From Solibacillus sp. FSL K6-1523 (GTDB taxonomy: Bacteria > Bacillota > Bacilli > Bacillales_A > Planococcaceae), in assembly GCF_038005225.1 (NCBI RefSeq), contig NZ_JBBOSU010000001.1:1848001-1912000 (forward strand): a DNA stretch of 64,000 nucleotides, written 5' to 3'. The position numbers and the translations under genes are program-made. Within the stretch, counting starts at the first letter, position 1. The number at the start of each line of letters is the position of its first letter. Under the pieces are notes generated by a model. The model made no database searches. It was not told the DNA's origin and was given only the letters and a program-made list of their open reading frames with translations. This document shows positions 26,104 through 35,974 of the stretch, piece after piece.

Positions 26104-26535
26104 ATGTTAAAAGTAAGACCATTAGACAATACAGATTATGAATTGATTAAGGAAGCAGAAAAAGTAATTGAAAAAAACTATAAATACGAACGACATCACA
26201 TTGGTTCAGCGGTAAGGACGAAATCGGGTAAAATTTACGCTGCCGTACACGTTGAAGCAAACGTAGGGAGAATTACAGTATGTGGCGAAGCAATGGCTAT
26301 GGGAAAGTCCATATCTGAGGGAGATCATGAATTTGCAACAATTGTTGCAGTGGCTCACCCTCATCCACACGAGAATATAGAAAAATGTTGGGTAGTTGCA
26401 CCGTGTGGGATGTGCCGCGAGCTAATAAGTGATTATGGGAAAGATACGGATGTGATTATCCCTTATAAAGGTGAATTAGTAAAGTGTAATGTCATGCAAT
26501 TACTACCTGAAAAATATACAAGTGATATTGAATGA
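26104..26535 (+). CDS. Cytidine/blasticidin-S deaminase family protein
   Basis: 143 aa. Zinc motif CGEA at about residues 60-63 (the usual form is CAE or HAE), and the PCGMC motif, with Gly-Ser entry HHIGSAVRTKSGKIYAAVHVEA. The fold is the cytidine-deaminase tetramer type. The larger C-terminal extension and HPHPHENIEKCW insertion point toward the BSD-like subgroup. The nucleoside substrate is not determined. GAGAGGAG precedes the start. Confidence 0.85.
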   Translation: MLKVRPLDNTDYELIKEAEKVIEKNYKYERHHIGSAVRTKSGKIYAAVHVEANVGRITVCGEAMAMGKSISEGDHEFATIVAVAHPHPHENIEKCWVVAPCGMCRELISDYGKDTDVIIPYKGELVKCNVMQLLPEKYTSDIE

Positions 26536-26622
26536 CTTTATTAGTAGGGCTTTAGCATAAGCAAGGTTTTATTGTTTCGTGCACCTGACACATTTAATCA
26601 GACTGAAAAGGGAGAGAATACA

Positions 26623-26856
26623 GTGACTAAAAATAAAAGGATTTTAGTTTGCTTAGTAATCGCATTCATATTTGGATTTCCATTTAGCTGGATTCAATAT
26701 AAAGGTGAAAAGATGATATCAATATTTCAAGTATTTAATTTAGGAAAAAATAATTTGTTTTTTGACTTTTCGTTATTAGCTATTAACGCTTTCATAATTT
26801 TCATCATTTGGTCTGGAATTATAAAATTTGCCGACATTAAGTTAGCAAAGTCATAG
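26623..26856 (+). CDS. Small membrane protein
   Basis: 77 aa from GTG 26623, with GGAG 8 nt upstream; the frame is open to 26572. Two helices (ILVCLVIAFIFGFPFSWIQY and FDFSLLAINAFIIFIIWSGII). No recognised family. Confidence 0.65.
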   Translation: MTKNKRILVCLVIAFIFGFPFSWIQYKGEKMISIFQVFNLGKNNLFFDFSLLAINAFIIFIIWSGIIKFADIKLAKS

Positions 26857-26943
26857 TTTTATTTTTTTGCGCCCGATGAACAATGCCGATGTATGTTAAA
26901 ATAATAAGAAATTCTAAGCTATATGACTGATTAGCAAACGGTC

Positions 26944-27189
26944 GTGATAAATTTGATTATTGAAATTGATGGCTTTTATCAACAGGTATTATTAATAGGT
27001 GAAATATGTACTAAACAACAACTACAGCAAAAATATCGCCAAACGAAAAAGCAAGCTAGACATACAAGAGAAATTCCCGATGTATTTTGTAAACTTTATA
27101 ATTTCAAAAAAATCCCATATAATATTAATTTGAAAGTTGATTTCGTAATTGATTCTGATACAGATAGAATCTATTCACCTTTCTATTAA
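26944..27189 (+). CDS. Hypothetical protein
   Basis: 81 aa at most, starting GTG 26944 or TTG 26953 with no good ribosome site. The sequence (KYRQTKKQARHTREIPDVFC) looks protein-like rather than random. No family recognised and no neighbour suggests a role. Confidence 0.4.
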   Translation: MINLIIEIDGFYQQVLLIGEICTKQQLQQKYRQTKKQARHTREIPDVFCKLYNFKKIPYNINLKVDFVIDSDTDRIYSPFY

Positions 27190-27287
27190 ACTAACATGTG
27201 CTTCCATATTTCAAAATGTACCCACACACCAGTTTGGCAGGTTATTATAATAGGTGAAATTATATTGTATAAGAGGATTTTATAGGC

Positions 27288-27821
27288 ATGATTTTAAAAC
27301 GAGGAGTAACAGGTTTTACTGAAAATGATTTAACACTTGAACGCGATTGGGATGCATGTAGAGCCAAATTTAAAAAGCATTGTTATTCGTATGTGCAACA
27401 GTTAAAAGGCAGTGTTTTAGAATGGCATGAGCCGGATGTTGATGTTCGTTATACTCATGCTCATGTGAAAATTGATAGGGAATGTTTTTACATTTTCTAT
27501 AACGATATGTATGATTATATAGCTTTTGCAAATAACTGTTCGATTGGGGACTTAGATTTTATTGACCAACCTGTATTGAAAACACTATTTGAAAATCGCT
27601 ACAAGGTATTAACAGTTCGGGCATTAGAGGAGCCCTTAATACGTCAAGCTAAAGATAGTGGTAAAATTTTATTCTATGAGGATGCGCTTGATAATGTTGA
27701 CCTTCTTGATAGTGATAATATCCTTTTGAATGAAAACGATCTTAAGGATGTTGAAATTCGTTTTATGAATCATTTTTGGTCACGCACGGTAGGGGATTTA
27801 GTGTTTAATTATTGGGATTAA
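27288..27821 (+). CDS. Hypothetical protein
   Basis: 177 aa, acidic, soluble. AAGAGGATTTTATAGGC precedes the ATG. Visible stretches such as VDVRYTHAHVKIDRECFYIFYNDMY and HFWSRTVGDLVFNYWD recall barnase-inhibitor or SMI1/immunity-like sizes but no motif is decisive. Function unknown. Confidence 0.7.
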   Translation: MILKRGVTGFTENDLTLERDWDACRAKFKKHCYSYVQQLKGSVLEWHEPDVDVRYTHAHVKIDRECFYIFYNDMYDYIAFANNCSIGDLDFIDQPVLKTLFENRYKVLTVRALEEPLIRQAKDSGKILFYEDALDNVDLLDSDNILLNENDLKDVEIRFMNHFWSRTVGDLVFNYWD

Positions 27822-27893
27822 TAAAGTATACAAAGTCATATAGAATTCTATAAAAAGGTGAAAGTTGGACACTTGGATCATCGCAGCGAAAAG

Positions 27894-27920
27894 CCCCAAA
27901 AGTAAACAGTACTTTTGAGG
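27894..27920. terminator. Bidirectional terminator
   Basis: An 11-bp stem CCCCAAAAGTA/TACTTTTGAGG with one mismatch lies between convergent genes. Confidence 0.65.
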
Positions 27921-27939
27921 TGTTATTTCTTGATTGTCA

Positions 27940-29184
27940 TCATTGCAAAGGTTTCAAAGCCTTCGTTTGATCGATGTAAATAAATGCATCGTACCTATTC
28001 CCAACTTTGGAAGGGACGTAATTTCCGTAAGCTTCAAAATCGGGATTATACACGACGCCAATCGCGCGGTGACCAATCCACTCATTAAATAACGCTCTAT
28101 TTTTATCATTAAATAATAATACTTTATCTTCTGGACTTGCTGCATGGAGTTGACCTTCCCAGTTGTTTAGTGGTGCAGGTGGGACCTTTATGATTTTTAA
28201 AGGATCCCCCCAACTATCGGCAGCAATGACAGTGCCTTCATATGTGCCAAAACCAATGGCATAGGTGTTTTCCTTCCCATATTGCTCTCGAATAATTTGG
28301 CCGACATTGATCAGTTGCTCATTTTTCATGGATGTTTCAGAAGCATCTCCAATATGTGTGTTATGTTCCCAAATGATGATTTTTGATTCTTCTCCGTAAT
28401 AGTTGCGTAATTCATGAATCGCTTCCACCATATGATAATCGCGCGTATTCCACGACTTCCCATCTGACATCATCTCTCGGTAGTATGCCTCTGCATTTTT
28501 GGCTACGAGTGCGTTCATCACAACATTTAAATCTTCTTCCTGCCTACTCGAATAATGTTCTTCATGATTTCGTAATGCGTGTAATAAGGTAGCAACTTCG
28601 CTAATACATGCATCAGAAAATTGAGCTGTGGAAAGGGCGTAATGTTCTGGCATCCGATTGTACGGTTCAAAGCAAGTAAAAGCCTTTTTTGCATGCTCTA
28701 AATCAACCTGGTACTTTGGATTATTCGATAAAAACTTTAATACTTCATCAATGGATTCAAATAAGCTATATAAATCGATCCCATAAAAGCCGACTTTTTG
28801 TTCGCGATTTCGATTGATCTCTTTTAGCCATTCCGCAAAGGTTGCGACTTCTTCATTTGCCCACATCCACGTTGGCCAACGATGGAAAGCTGTCATTAAA
28901 ATATCTTTTATGTTTTCACCTTCCACACTATAGCCCTTTACATATCGGTTCACTGCTTGAGCGGATGGCCAATCTCCTTCTACAGCAATGAGTTGAAAAC
29001 CTTTTTGTTCAATTAACTTTTTTGAAAGCTCAGCACGAATCGTATAAAATTCAGATGTTCCATGGGATGCTTCGCCAATCATCACAATTTTCGCGTCTCC
29101 AATTGCCTCCACAATTTTATTTAAACTTGCATCGTTTAATGGCAGGGAATGTTCAGAAATTGCCTGAATTAATTTTTTCGTCAT
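27940..29184 (-). CDS. Erythromycin esterase family protein
   Basis: 414 aa. IGEASHGTSEFY (residues 36-47) is the signature Glu/His loop; IIWEHNTHIGDA carries further catalytic His, and GFYGIDLYSLFES and GTYEGTVIAADSWG are family blocks. Ere enzymes open the macrolide lactone, but many Bacillus homologues (Bcr135-like) show no macrolide activity, so resistance should not be assumed. AAGGAG precedes the start. Confidence 0.9.
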   Translation of the reverse strand: MTKKLIQAISEHSLPLNDASLNKIVEAIGDAKIVMIGEASHGTSEFYTIRAELSKKLIEQKGFQLIAVEGDWPSAQAVNRYVKGYSVEGENIKDILMTAFHRWPTWMWANEEVATFAEWLKEINRNREQKVGFYGIDLYSLFESIDEVLKFLSNNPKYQVDLEHAKKAFTCFEPYNRMPEHYALSTAQFSDACISEVATLLHALRNHEEHYSSRQEEDLNVVMNALVAKNAEAYYREMMSDGKSWNTRDYHMVEAIHELRNYYGEESKIIIWEHNTHIGDASETSMKNEQLINVGQIIREQYGKENTYAIGFGTYEGTVIAADSWGDPLKIIKVPPAPLNNWEGQLHAASPEDKVLLFNDKNRALFNEWIGHRAIGVVYNPDFEAYGNYVPSKVGNRYDAFIYIDQTKALKPLQ

Positions 29185-29355
29185 AAGAAACTCCTTTTGA
29201 AAATGAATGTTTCTTTATTATGAACGAATTAATGTAAAGCTATGAAATGAAATGACAAAAACCAATCTTGCTTTTTTTACTAATTATTTGAAAGTAATCA
29301 GAATGAAGTTTTAACTCCATTTTAGTATGTTTAAAAAGGGAATAACTCTGAAGCT

Positions 29356-29381
29356 GTTTAAAGTAATGTTCATAGGGGCAA
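29356..29381 (+). promoter_or_regulatory. Possible sigma-B promoter
   Basis: GTTTAA (29356-29361), a 14-bp spacer and GGGCAA (29376-29381) resemble the sigma-B consensus GTTTAA-N12-14-GGGWAW. It lies 105 bp upstream of a gene whose family (B. subtilis YdaD/GSP39) is a known general stress protein. Confidence 0.4.
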
Positions 29382-29485
29382 TGTAAAAGGAAATCGTTTG
29401 TGAAAGCTTGCAAAGTGCGTTAAAAGCCTTTCTAAACTTTTTATTCTTTGGCTATAAAAATTAAACGAGGTAGGAGAGAATTTCG

Positions 29486-30379
29486 ATGGGAAACCCACAT
29501 CTAAACGATCCACGTAATAAATTTTATACAGGAAAATTCCCGGATCAAGAGCAGAACACTCCAGCGTTACAAAATAAAATGAAACCTAAACCTGACTGCG
29601 GAGAAGAATCATATAAAGGATACAATCGCTTGGAAGGGCGCAATGCCTTAATTACTGGTGGTGATTCAGGAATTGGCCGTGCAACTGCCATTGCCTATGC
29701 GCGTGAAGGAGCAAATGTAGCAATCCAATTTTTCCCTGGAGAAGAAGTGGATGCGAACGCAGTCAAGGAGTTAATTGAAAAAGCAGGCAGAAAAGCATTA
29801 CTGCTACCATATGACTTGCGGGAAGATGGCACAGCGACTGAAATTGTTACAAAAACAGTGGAAGCTTTTGGCGGATTGGACACGCTAGTATTGAATGCTG
29901 CGCAACAAATTGCACAACCAACCTTAAGTGATTTAGCAATCAAACAAGTGCAGGATACCTTCAAAATAAATATCATCAGCATGTTTGAGACCGTAAAAGC
30001 TGCCGAAGAGTATTTGGAACCAGGAAGTGCGATTGTTACTACCTCATCAGTTCAATCTTTCAATCCGTCCAAAGCTTTAATGGATTATGCCGCTACAAAA
30101 AGTGCGATAAGCAACTTTACATTAAACCTTTCCTCGTACTTTGCATCTAAGGGGGTGCGTGTTAATGGAGTTGCGCCAGGACCAATTTGGACGCCGTTGC
30201 AGTTGGATCACGGACAATTGGAAGGACAAATCCCTAAGTTTGGCCAAAATACACCCCTTGGCCGTGCTGGACAGCCAGTAGAGCTTGCACCGGTGTACGT
30301 TCTTCTGGCCTCCGATGAAGGAAGTTATATCACTGGTCAGATTTACGGGGTAACAGGTGGCGAGCAGATTGACTTGTAA
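29486..30379 (+). CDS. SDR-family oxidoreductase (YdaD/YhdF general-stress type)
   Basis: 297 aa. A 47-residue N-terminal extension (MGNPHLNDPRNKFYTGKFPDQ) precedes the Rossmann fold, as in the stress-protein branch of the classical SDRs. Cofactor loop TGGDSGIGRA (57-66), NAAQQ, a catalytic Ser in TTSSVQ and YAATK with Y201 and K205. The substrate is unknown; glucose/aldehyde-type reduction is possible. A candidate sigma-B promoter lies upstream. Confidence 0.9.
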   Translation: MGNPHLNDPRNKFYTGKFPDQEQNTPALQNKMKPKPDCGEESYKGYNRLEGRNALITGGDSGIGRATAIAYAREGANVAIQFFPGEEVDANAVKELIEKAGRKALLLPYDLREDGTATEIVTKTVEAFGGLDTLVLNAAQQIAQPTLSDLAIKQVQDTFKINIISMFETVKAAEEYLEPGSAIVTTSSVQSFNPSKALMDYAATKSAISNFTLNLSSYFASKGVRVNGVAPGPIWTPLQLDHGQLEGQIPKFGQNTPLGRAGQPVELAPVYVLLASDEGSYITGQIYGVTGGEQIDL

Positions 30380-31226
30380 TTTAAAGGGTGAGTCAATAAA
30401 CACCACGCTCGAATTCAGCGATGTTCCACTCCATCTTTTTTCGGTACAGGAACTCGTAATAGGTGGACTAACAGCTTCAGCATTGATAATGTGAAACGCA
30501 ATAAATGATAAGGTGCCTCCTACAGTTGGTGTTTTGTATCCAATTGTAGGAGACATCTTAATACTTTTCTTTAATAACAGTCTTCAACAATCGAGCGCAT
30601 TTCTTTAATAAGGAGTGCGTTTTTTTTATTAAAGAGGTTAGATTGTAAAAAGTAAATTTGTTGAAAAATGAGTATTTATTTTTCGGGTGAAGTGTTGAAC
30701 TCATGAATAGACAAGACTACCTACTAATAAAAATAGGAAGGTGTAAAAGAGTGCTAAGAGATGAGTTCTTTTTACGGTTAAGTAATCACTAATAACTCAA
30801 TGCCATTTTAAAAATTTGAGCGAGTGGTCAGACTGAGTATCAGACCACTTGTTTACTTTTCTAACAGCGTTCTATACACCTATTCATTTATTTGATTAAA
30901 GGAAGTAATACTATAAAAAATGGCTGATCAATAATAAAGATCAGCTTTTTTGTATTGTTGTTATAAAAAAGGATGAAAAACTAGGTGGATCAATTATAAC
31001 TTTTTAACATAAGTAGACTAGAAATTGAATATACTTAATCATTTACCCTATTTAATTCTATTTTTTCATATCATTTTGCAATGAGAAAATGGTCCATTAA
31101 TTGAAGAGGATGAATAGAGGGAAAAACTAAATTGTTTCTACAAGGTATCTTGTACTTAATGAAGGAGGGAGTTTTACTAGTTTTATCGTAAAAGAATGCT
31201 AGGTCTATGAGAAAAGGAGAGTTACG
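30380..31226. other. Long intergenic stretch with serial hairpins
   Basis: No convincing gene in 847 bp. It contains several terminator-like hairpins: CTCCTACA/TGTAGGAG (30512-30557), CGCATTTCTT/AAGGAGTGCG with T8 (30596-30627), AGTGGTC/GACCACT (about 30827-30853) and GCTGATC/GATCAGC with T6 (30923-30951). The last three have no gene in front of them. This suggests lost genes or small RNAs. Confidence 0.6.
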
Positions 31227-32972
31227 ATGAAAAAATTACATGTAAAATTAAGGATTATGCTTCTACTTACTTTAGCAATATCCATATGTATGGGTTTTTC
31301 TTCAAATGGAACTTTACCAAGTGAGCTTAACCTACTTGCACCAGATACCATTTATTGGAATGGGACGATTATTACGATGAATTCAGACTCTCCTTCTGCT
31401 AATGCAGTCGCTATTAAAGATGGAAAAATTGTCTCAGTCGGAACTGACCAAGATATCCGTAAATTAGCTGGACAAAATACAAAAACAATTGATTTGGAAG
31501 GGAAAGTAATGATTCCTGGATTAATCGACGCTCATAGTCATTTTCCAACCTCTGGATTAGATGATTTAGTTTACGCTAATTTAAACAGTCCACCCGTTGG
31601 AACGATTGAAACAATTGAAAATATTGTTGAGGTGTTGAAATTAAGTTTGAAAGATACAGCAGATGGGGAATGGATTCTTGGGAGAGGTTACGACCAAACG
31701 TTAATAAAAGAACAACGTCATCCTTCTCGTTTGGACTTAGATAAAGTATCCGTCAAACATCCAATTGTGATAACACATACTTCGGGGCATTTAGTCGTAG
31801 CTAATAGCGCGGCGCTTAAACTAGCAGGGATAACAAAGGAAACACCAGACCCTAGTGGAGGGAAAATATGGAGAGATGTTGAAACGGGAGAGCCAACTGG
31901 TTTATTGGAAGAAAGCGCTATGCAATTAGTTAACAAACATATCCCGCCTGTTTCATTTGAGCAAAATGTTGAAAGTGTGAAAGAGGCCGTCGAACAATAT
32001 ACAGCAGCTGGCGTGACAACTTCTATCATCGCCCATGGAACTAAAGAAGGTTTAATCGATTTGCAAAAATATTCGAAAATGGGGATTTTACCTATTAGAA
32101 TCACTTCTATGGGTTCTGGAGGGTTAGGTGATGCTTCTAAATCTTCAGTAGAATTAGGTGGTATTGTTACTGGATTTGGTAATGATTTGTTGAAAGTCGG
32201 ACCAATTAAACTATGGCAAGATGGATCCATCCAAGGATATACCGGATACCTTGATAAACCATATCATGTGCCTCCAGGTGATGATCCTGAATATCGCGGA
32301 CATCCCATTCAAAGTCGTGAAGCATTAACAGAACAAGTTATCGAGTTACACAAGGCAGGATATCAGATTGCTGTTCACGCTAATGGTGATGCAGCTATTG
32401 ATGATATTTTATATGCCTATCGCAAAGCGCAAGAAGCATTTCCACGCAATGATGCTCGTCACCGGATTGAGCATGCACAAATGGCTAGAGAAGATCAACT
32501 AGATGCTATGAAGGAACTCGAAATAACGCCTTCCTTCTATGTGTCGCATACGTACTTTTGGGGAGATCAACATTGGGAAACATTTATGGGTCCTGAAAGA
32601 GCTGCGCGTATGAGTCCACTTCAATCCGCTGAAGATAGGGGCATTAAATTCAGTATTCATTTGGATACGCCAGTTACGCCAATGAGCCCACTACAAGCAG
32701 TTTGGTCTGCTGTCAATCGAACGACAAGAAGTAATGAGGTGGTAGGTGCTGAGCAACGAATCACACCGATACAAGCTTTACGTGCCGTAACAATTGATGC
32801 AGCATGGCAAAATTTCGAGGAGGACATTAAGGGATCTATTGAAAAAGGTAAATATGCGGATTTCGTTATTTTAGAAAAAAATCCATTAAGTATTGACCAA
32901 GCTAAAATAAAAGATATAAAAATATTAGAGACGATTATTAACGGGAAAAGTGTTTATAAAAATAATAAATAA
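31227..32972 (+). CDS. Exported metal-dependent amidohydrolase (YtcJ-like)
   Basis: 581 aa. N-terminal export signal (KLRIMLLLTLAISICMGFSS), which is not a typical lipobox. Amidohydrolase_3 features: an initial beta-sandwich IYWNGTIITMNSD, metal motif DAHSHF, QDGSIQGYTGYL, AVHANGDAAID, HRIEHAQM and the C-terminal SIEKGKYADFVILEKNP. Members hydrolyse amides such as N-substituted formamides; the substrate here is unknown. AAAAGGAGAG precedes the ATG. Confidence 0.88.
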   Translation: MKKLHVKLRIMLLLTLAISICMGFSSNGTLPSELNLLAPDTIYWNGTIITMNSDSPSANAVAIKDGKIVSVGTDQDIRKLAGQNTKTIDLEGKVMIPGLIDAHSHFPTSGLDDLVYANLNSPPVGTIETIENIVEVLKLSLKDTADGEWILGRGYDQTLIKEQRHPSRLDLDKVSVKHPIVITHTSGHLVVANSAALKLAGITKETPDPSGGKIWRDVETGEPTGLLEESAMQLVNKHIPPVSFEQNVESVKEAVEQYTAAGVTTSIIAHGTKEGLIDLQKYSKMGILPIRITSMGSGGLGDASKSSVELGGIVTGFGNDLLKVGPIKLWQDGSIQGYTGYLDKPYHVPPGDDPEYRGHPIQSREALTEQVIELHKAGYQIAVHANGDAAIDDILYAYRKAQEAFPRNDARHRIEHAQMAREDQLDAMKELEITPSFYVSHTYFWGDQHWETFMGPERAARMSPLQSAEDRGIKFSIHLDTPVTPMSPLQAVWSAVNRTTRSNEVVGAEQRITPIQALRAVTIDAAWQNFEEDIKGSIEKGKYADFVILEKNPLSIDQAKIKDIKILETIINGKSVYKNNK

Positions 32973-33130
32973 CTCGTTTGCAAGCCATGGAACGCAAAAT
33001 CAGTACTTCATGGATAGCTAGTAGGTAGCTTTACTGGAAAATCAGTGAATTTCAAATGCAGCACTTTACTAAATTGTTGGTACATCTGTTGAGTTTTAAT
33101 TTCGATTATGATACGAAATAGAAAATGGAG

Positions 33131-33162
33131 AAGGATGACTGAATAATGATCATCCTTTTTTT
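33131..33162 (+). terminator. Intrinsic terminator
   Basis: AAGGATGA/TCATCCTT with an 11-nt loop and T7, in the 314-bp gap after the amidohydrolase. TATAAT at 33234-33239 (extended TGTG) is the likely -10 for the next gene. Confidence 0.75.
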
Positions 33163-33286
33163 AGTGTAATAAAGTAGTCGTTAAAGTTATGGATAATTAT
33201 TGCAATTACTAAACATTCAATTACCAAATTGTGTATAATGGAAGTGTAAACATATGTTTTACGAAAAAGAGATAGGGGGATAAAAA

Positions 33287-35515
33287 ATGGTCACATTTAA
33301 AAAGGCGGGTGCATTGTTATCTGCAACAGCGTTATCTGTTGGCTTATTAGCACCAATGGCAAGCGCCTCTACGTTAGGATTTGAGCGTATGGAGACATTG
33401 CCAATTCAAGTCGCGCAAACGAATACAACGGTAACAAAAAATGATTTAATGAAGCGTTTTCGAGAGCTATTTCCAAGTGAATTTCCAAATGTAACCGAAA
33501 ATGATTTTCGTATGGGGACAGGCTACTCACATCCTAAAGACTCAACGGTGCGTTATGAACTTAATTTCTCAAAGAACATTGATAATCAAAATGAATATGG
33601 AAGCTTTACATTCGTTGGAGAAACGTTAGAGTTAGAACAATTTTATTATCAACCAATAAATTCAAAGGATGTATTGTTCCCAGCAAAATATTCAAAAGGG
33701 GAAGCTCAAAAAGTGGCGAATAAGTTTATTGAAAAGTTCGATAAAAGTGAAGGGTATGAGCTTGTACCAAATGAATTCAATTATTATTCATCATCTATTT
33801 TAACGCAACCCGTTCAATACTCATTTACGTATATGAAGAAAAAATCGGGTGTACCAATTTCAGATCAAACTATTAATATAGGTGTATTAGGGGATGGTAC
33901 AGTATCATCTTATTATAAAACAAAAAATGTAACAGATAATTTTACGTATGATGATTTATCCAAGATACAAAATGAATCAGTTATTGCCGATCGTTTACGG
34001 GATGCATTAAAAGCGCAGTTGTCATACAAGGTTGAAACAGATTATTCAACAGGGGATAACACAGTAAAGCTTGTTTATAAACCGAATAGCCAGGTTACAT
34101 CAGGTGTACATGCTCTTACGGGGGAATGGCTAACAACAGAAGGACTATCCTCAACGTTATCAAATCAAAAGATTACACCAATTGTGACGAAATCACTAGC
34201 GGCAAAACAGCCAAACTTAACATCAGAGCAGGCACAAGCGATGGCGCAGAAGTTGCTTGCAACAGATCAGCCAGGTGTAAAACTAACGATTGAGTCCATT
34301 GACGAAAAAACAACGGAGACTGGTAAGGAAGTATTTAACATTCAATATATGTATCACTATAGAAATGGTGGGACAGGTACAGAATTAATAATTGATAAAG
34401 CAACGGGTGAGATTATTAATTATAATGATATTAAAAATCACCTCGAAGTACAAGATGATGATAGTAATACAGTAGTAGAATTAACACGACAACAGGCAAG
34501 AGAAAAGGCGATTGCCTATGTGAAAGAATGGGTACCATCTTATGCACATAAGTATGCATTACCAGTAGATGAGGCCTTATACCAGGATTATAATGACAGT
34601 TATTTCTTTATGTTCCCACGGATTGTAAATGGTTTAACGGTAGAAGGAGACCAAATCTCAGTAAATGTTGATGCCAAAACAGGTAACTTATTAGGTTTGC
34701 AAGTGAACGCGTATGATGATATTCAGTGGCCAGCTGCAACAGATATTTTGACACAACAAGAAGCATCGAATTTATTGAAAGATCAATTAAAGTTGGATTT
34801 ACAATATGTAAACCATCCAAAAGTGGAAAATGATCAACATTATAGCTTAGCATATCAACCGATCTTAAATGAAGGCACGTATACTTTCATTGATGCCAAA
34901 ACAGGGGAATGGTTAGATGCTTTAGGTATGGTTATTTCAGATAAGCCGACAATCAAGCATCCAACAGCTGCGGAGGAATTAAATTATTTAATTCATGCAG
35001 GTATTTTAGAGGTAGATGAAAAATTCCATCCAGATGCGCATGTTACAAAAGAGGAAGCGCTAAAAATTTTAATGAAATCTGTAACGTATATGTATTATAG
35101 TTCTAGATATGATGACTTTGAAACGACGAATCAAACATTTACAGATATTGCGCCAGATCATGCTTTATATCCATATGTAACTCGTGCATTGAAAATGGGC
35201 ATGCTTGAAGGGTCTACTAACACGTTTAATGCAGCTTCATCCCTTTCAAATCAGGAATTAGCAAAATGGGTAATTGGTACGCTGAAGCTAAATAAAGTAG
35301 CGCAACATAGCGATATTTATGAGTTAAATTACAGTGATGCTGCACAAGTAGATAAGGAACTACGTGGCCATGTTGCATTAGCGCATGCAATTGGATTACT
35401 TGAAGCGGAAAATAATCAGCTGAAGCCAAAAAGTGAAGTAACATATGCACAATTAGCACAAGTGACAATTCGTTTAGCTCATAAGATGAACGAATATCAG
35501 ATTGACAACTATTAA
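33287..35515 (+). CDS. Surface protein with YcdB/YcdC domains and C-terminal SLH repeats
   Basis: 742 aa. A signal peptide ends near residue 28 (LSVGLLAPMASAS). Two YcdB/YcdC (PepSY-like) modules follow, recognisable by the repeated INIGVLGDGTVSSYYK, ELIIDKATGEIINYND and ISVNVDAKTGNLLGLQV blocks. The last about 180 residues (FHPDAHVTKEEALKILMKSV, FTDIAPDHALYPYVTRALKMGML) are S-layer homology motifs that bind cell-wall pyruvylated polymer. It is exported and wall-attached; the PepSY-like part may inhibit or chaperone a protease. GGGGG lies ahead of the ATG. Confidence 0.9.
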   Translation: MVTFKKAGALLSATALSVGLLAPMASASTLGFERMETLPIQVAQTNTTVTKNDLMKRFRELFPSEFPNVTENDFRMGTGYSHPKDSTVRYELNFSKNIDNQNEYGSFTFVGETLELEQFYYQPINSKDVLFPAKYSKGEAQKVANKFIEKFDKSEGYELVPNEFNYYSSSILTQPVQYSFTYMKKKSGVPISDQTINIGVLGDGTVSSYYKTKNVTDNFTYDDLSKIQNESVIADRLRDALKAQLSYKVETDYSTGDNTVKLVYKPNSQVTSGVHALTGEWLTTEGLSSTLSNQKITPIVTKSLAAKQPNLTSEQAQAMAQKLLATDQPGVKLTIESIDEKTTETGKEVFNIQYMYHYRNGGTGTELIIDKATGEIINYNDIKNHLEVQDDDSNTVVELTRQQAREKAIAYVKEWVPSYAHKYALPVDEALYQDYNDSYFFMFPRIVNGLTVEGDQISVNVDAKTGNLLGLQVNAYDDIQWPAATDILTQQEASNLLKDQLKLDLQYVNHPKVENDQHYSLAYQPILNEGTYTFIDAKTGEWLDALGMVISDKPTIKHPTAAEELNYLIHAGILEVDEKFHPDAHVTKEEALKILMKSVTYMYYSSRYDDFETTNQTFTDIAPDHALYPYVTRALKMGMLEGSTNTFNAASSLSNQELAKWVIGTLKLNKVAQHSDIYELNYSDAAQVDKELRGHVALAHAIGLLEAENNQLKPKSEVTYAQLAQVTIRLAHKMNEYQIDNY

Positions 35516-35544
35516 TAAGTATATGGGCGAACAACGCGTCCAAT

Positions 35545-35593
35545 AAATGTAATAATCCCCTTGCCGATTAATAGCAAGGGGATTATTACATTT
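35545..35593. terminator. Very long perfect hairpin, terminator
   Basis: A 20-bp perfect stem (AAATGTAATAATCCCCTTGC and its complement) with a 9-nt loop, ending in TTT. The 35594-35847 stretch after it shows nothing. Confidence 0.85.
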
Positions 35594-35847
35594 GTAAGTG
35601 ACAAATACAACACATAATGTACAAAAAACTACCAGTCTTTCTTAACATATAAAATTTCAGAAACGTTAGCGGGACCCTAATTAGTGCTTTAAATGACAAA
35701 ATCAAATCAATCACTTAGAAAGTAAGAGTCATAATGGATAATGACATTGCAGTTATTAATCACCGAACTATCCAAAGTAAAACACTAAATAATTCGAAAA
35801 AATCTTGAAATAGAGGTATAAGATGGGAATTCACCCAAAAAGAAAAA

Positions 35848-35879
35848 CCAGTAAACATTGATAAATCAACGTTTACTGG
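35848..35879. terminator. Hairpin abutting the IS
   Basis: CCAGTAAAC/GTTTACTGG, a perfect 9-bp stem with a 14-nt loop, ending 5 bp before the left IS end. Confidence 0.5.
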
Positions 35880-35930
35880 CATTCTGTTGATAAACGCCAT
35901 CGTCAATAGATATTCTGTGAAAATTCGGGT

Positions 35931-35973
35931 AAAGTCCCTTCAAATCATAATTTTTATGAATTGGAGGGACTTT
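35931..35973 (+). promoter_or_regulatory. Hairpin sequestering the transposase ribosome site
   Basis: Two 20-nt arms pair at 19 positions (one G-T, one mismatch) around a 3-nt loop. The right arm contains the GGAGGG ribosome site for the ATG at 35975. This is a known IS strategy against read-through expression. Confidence 0.75.
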
Positions 35974-35974
35974 T

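Noticed and set aside
27940..29184. Macrolide resistance gene
   Set aside because: Family membership in erythromycin esterases does not show activity; many Bacillus members lack it.
30122..30556. Minus-strand 144-aa ORF
   Set aside because: Mostly antisense to the SDR C-terminus, ending in a hairpin; no family pattern.
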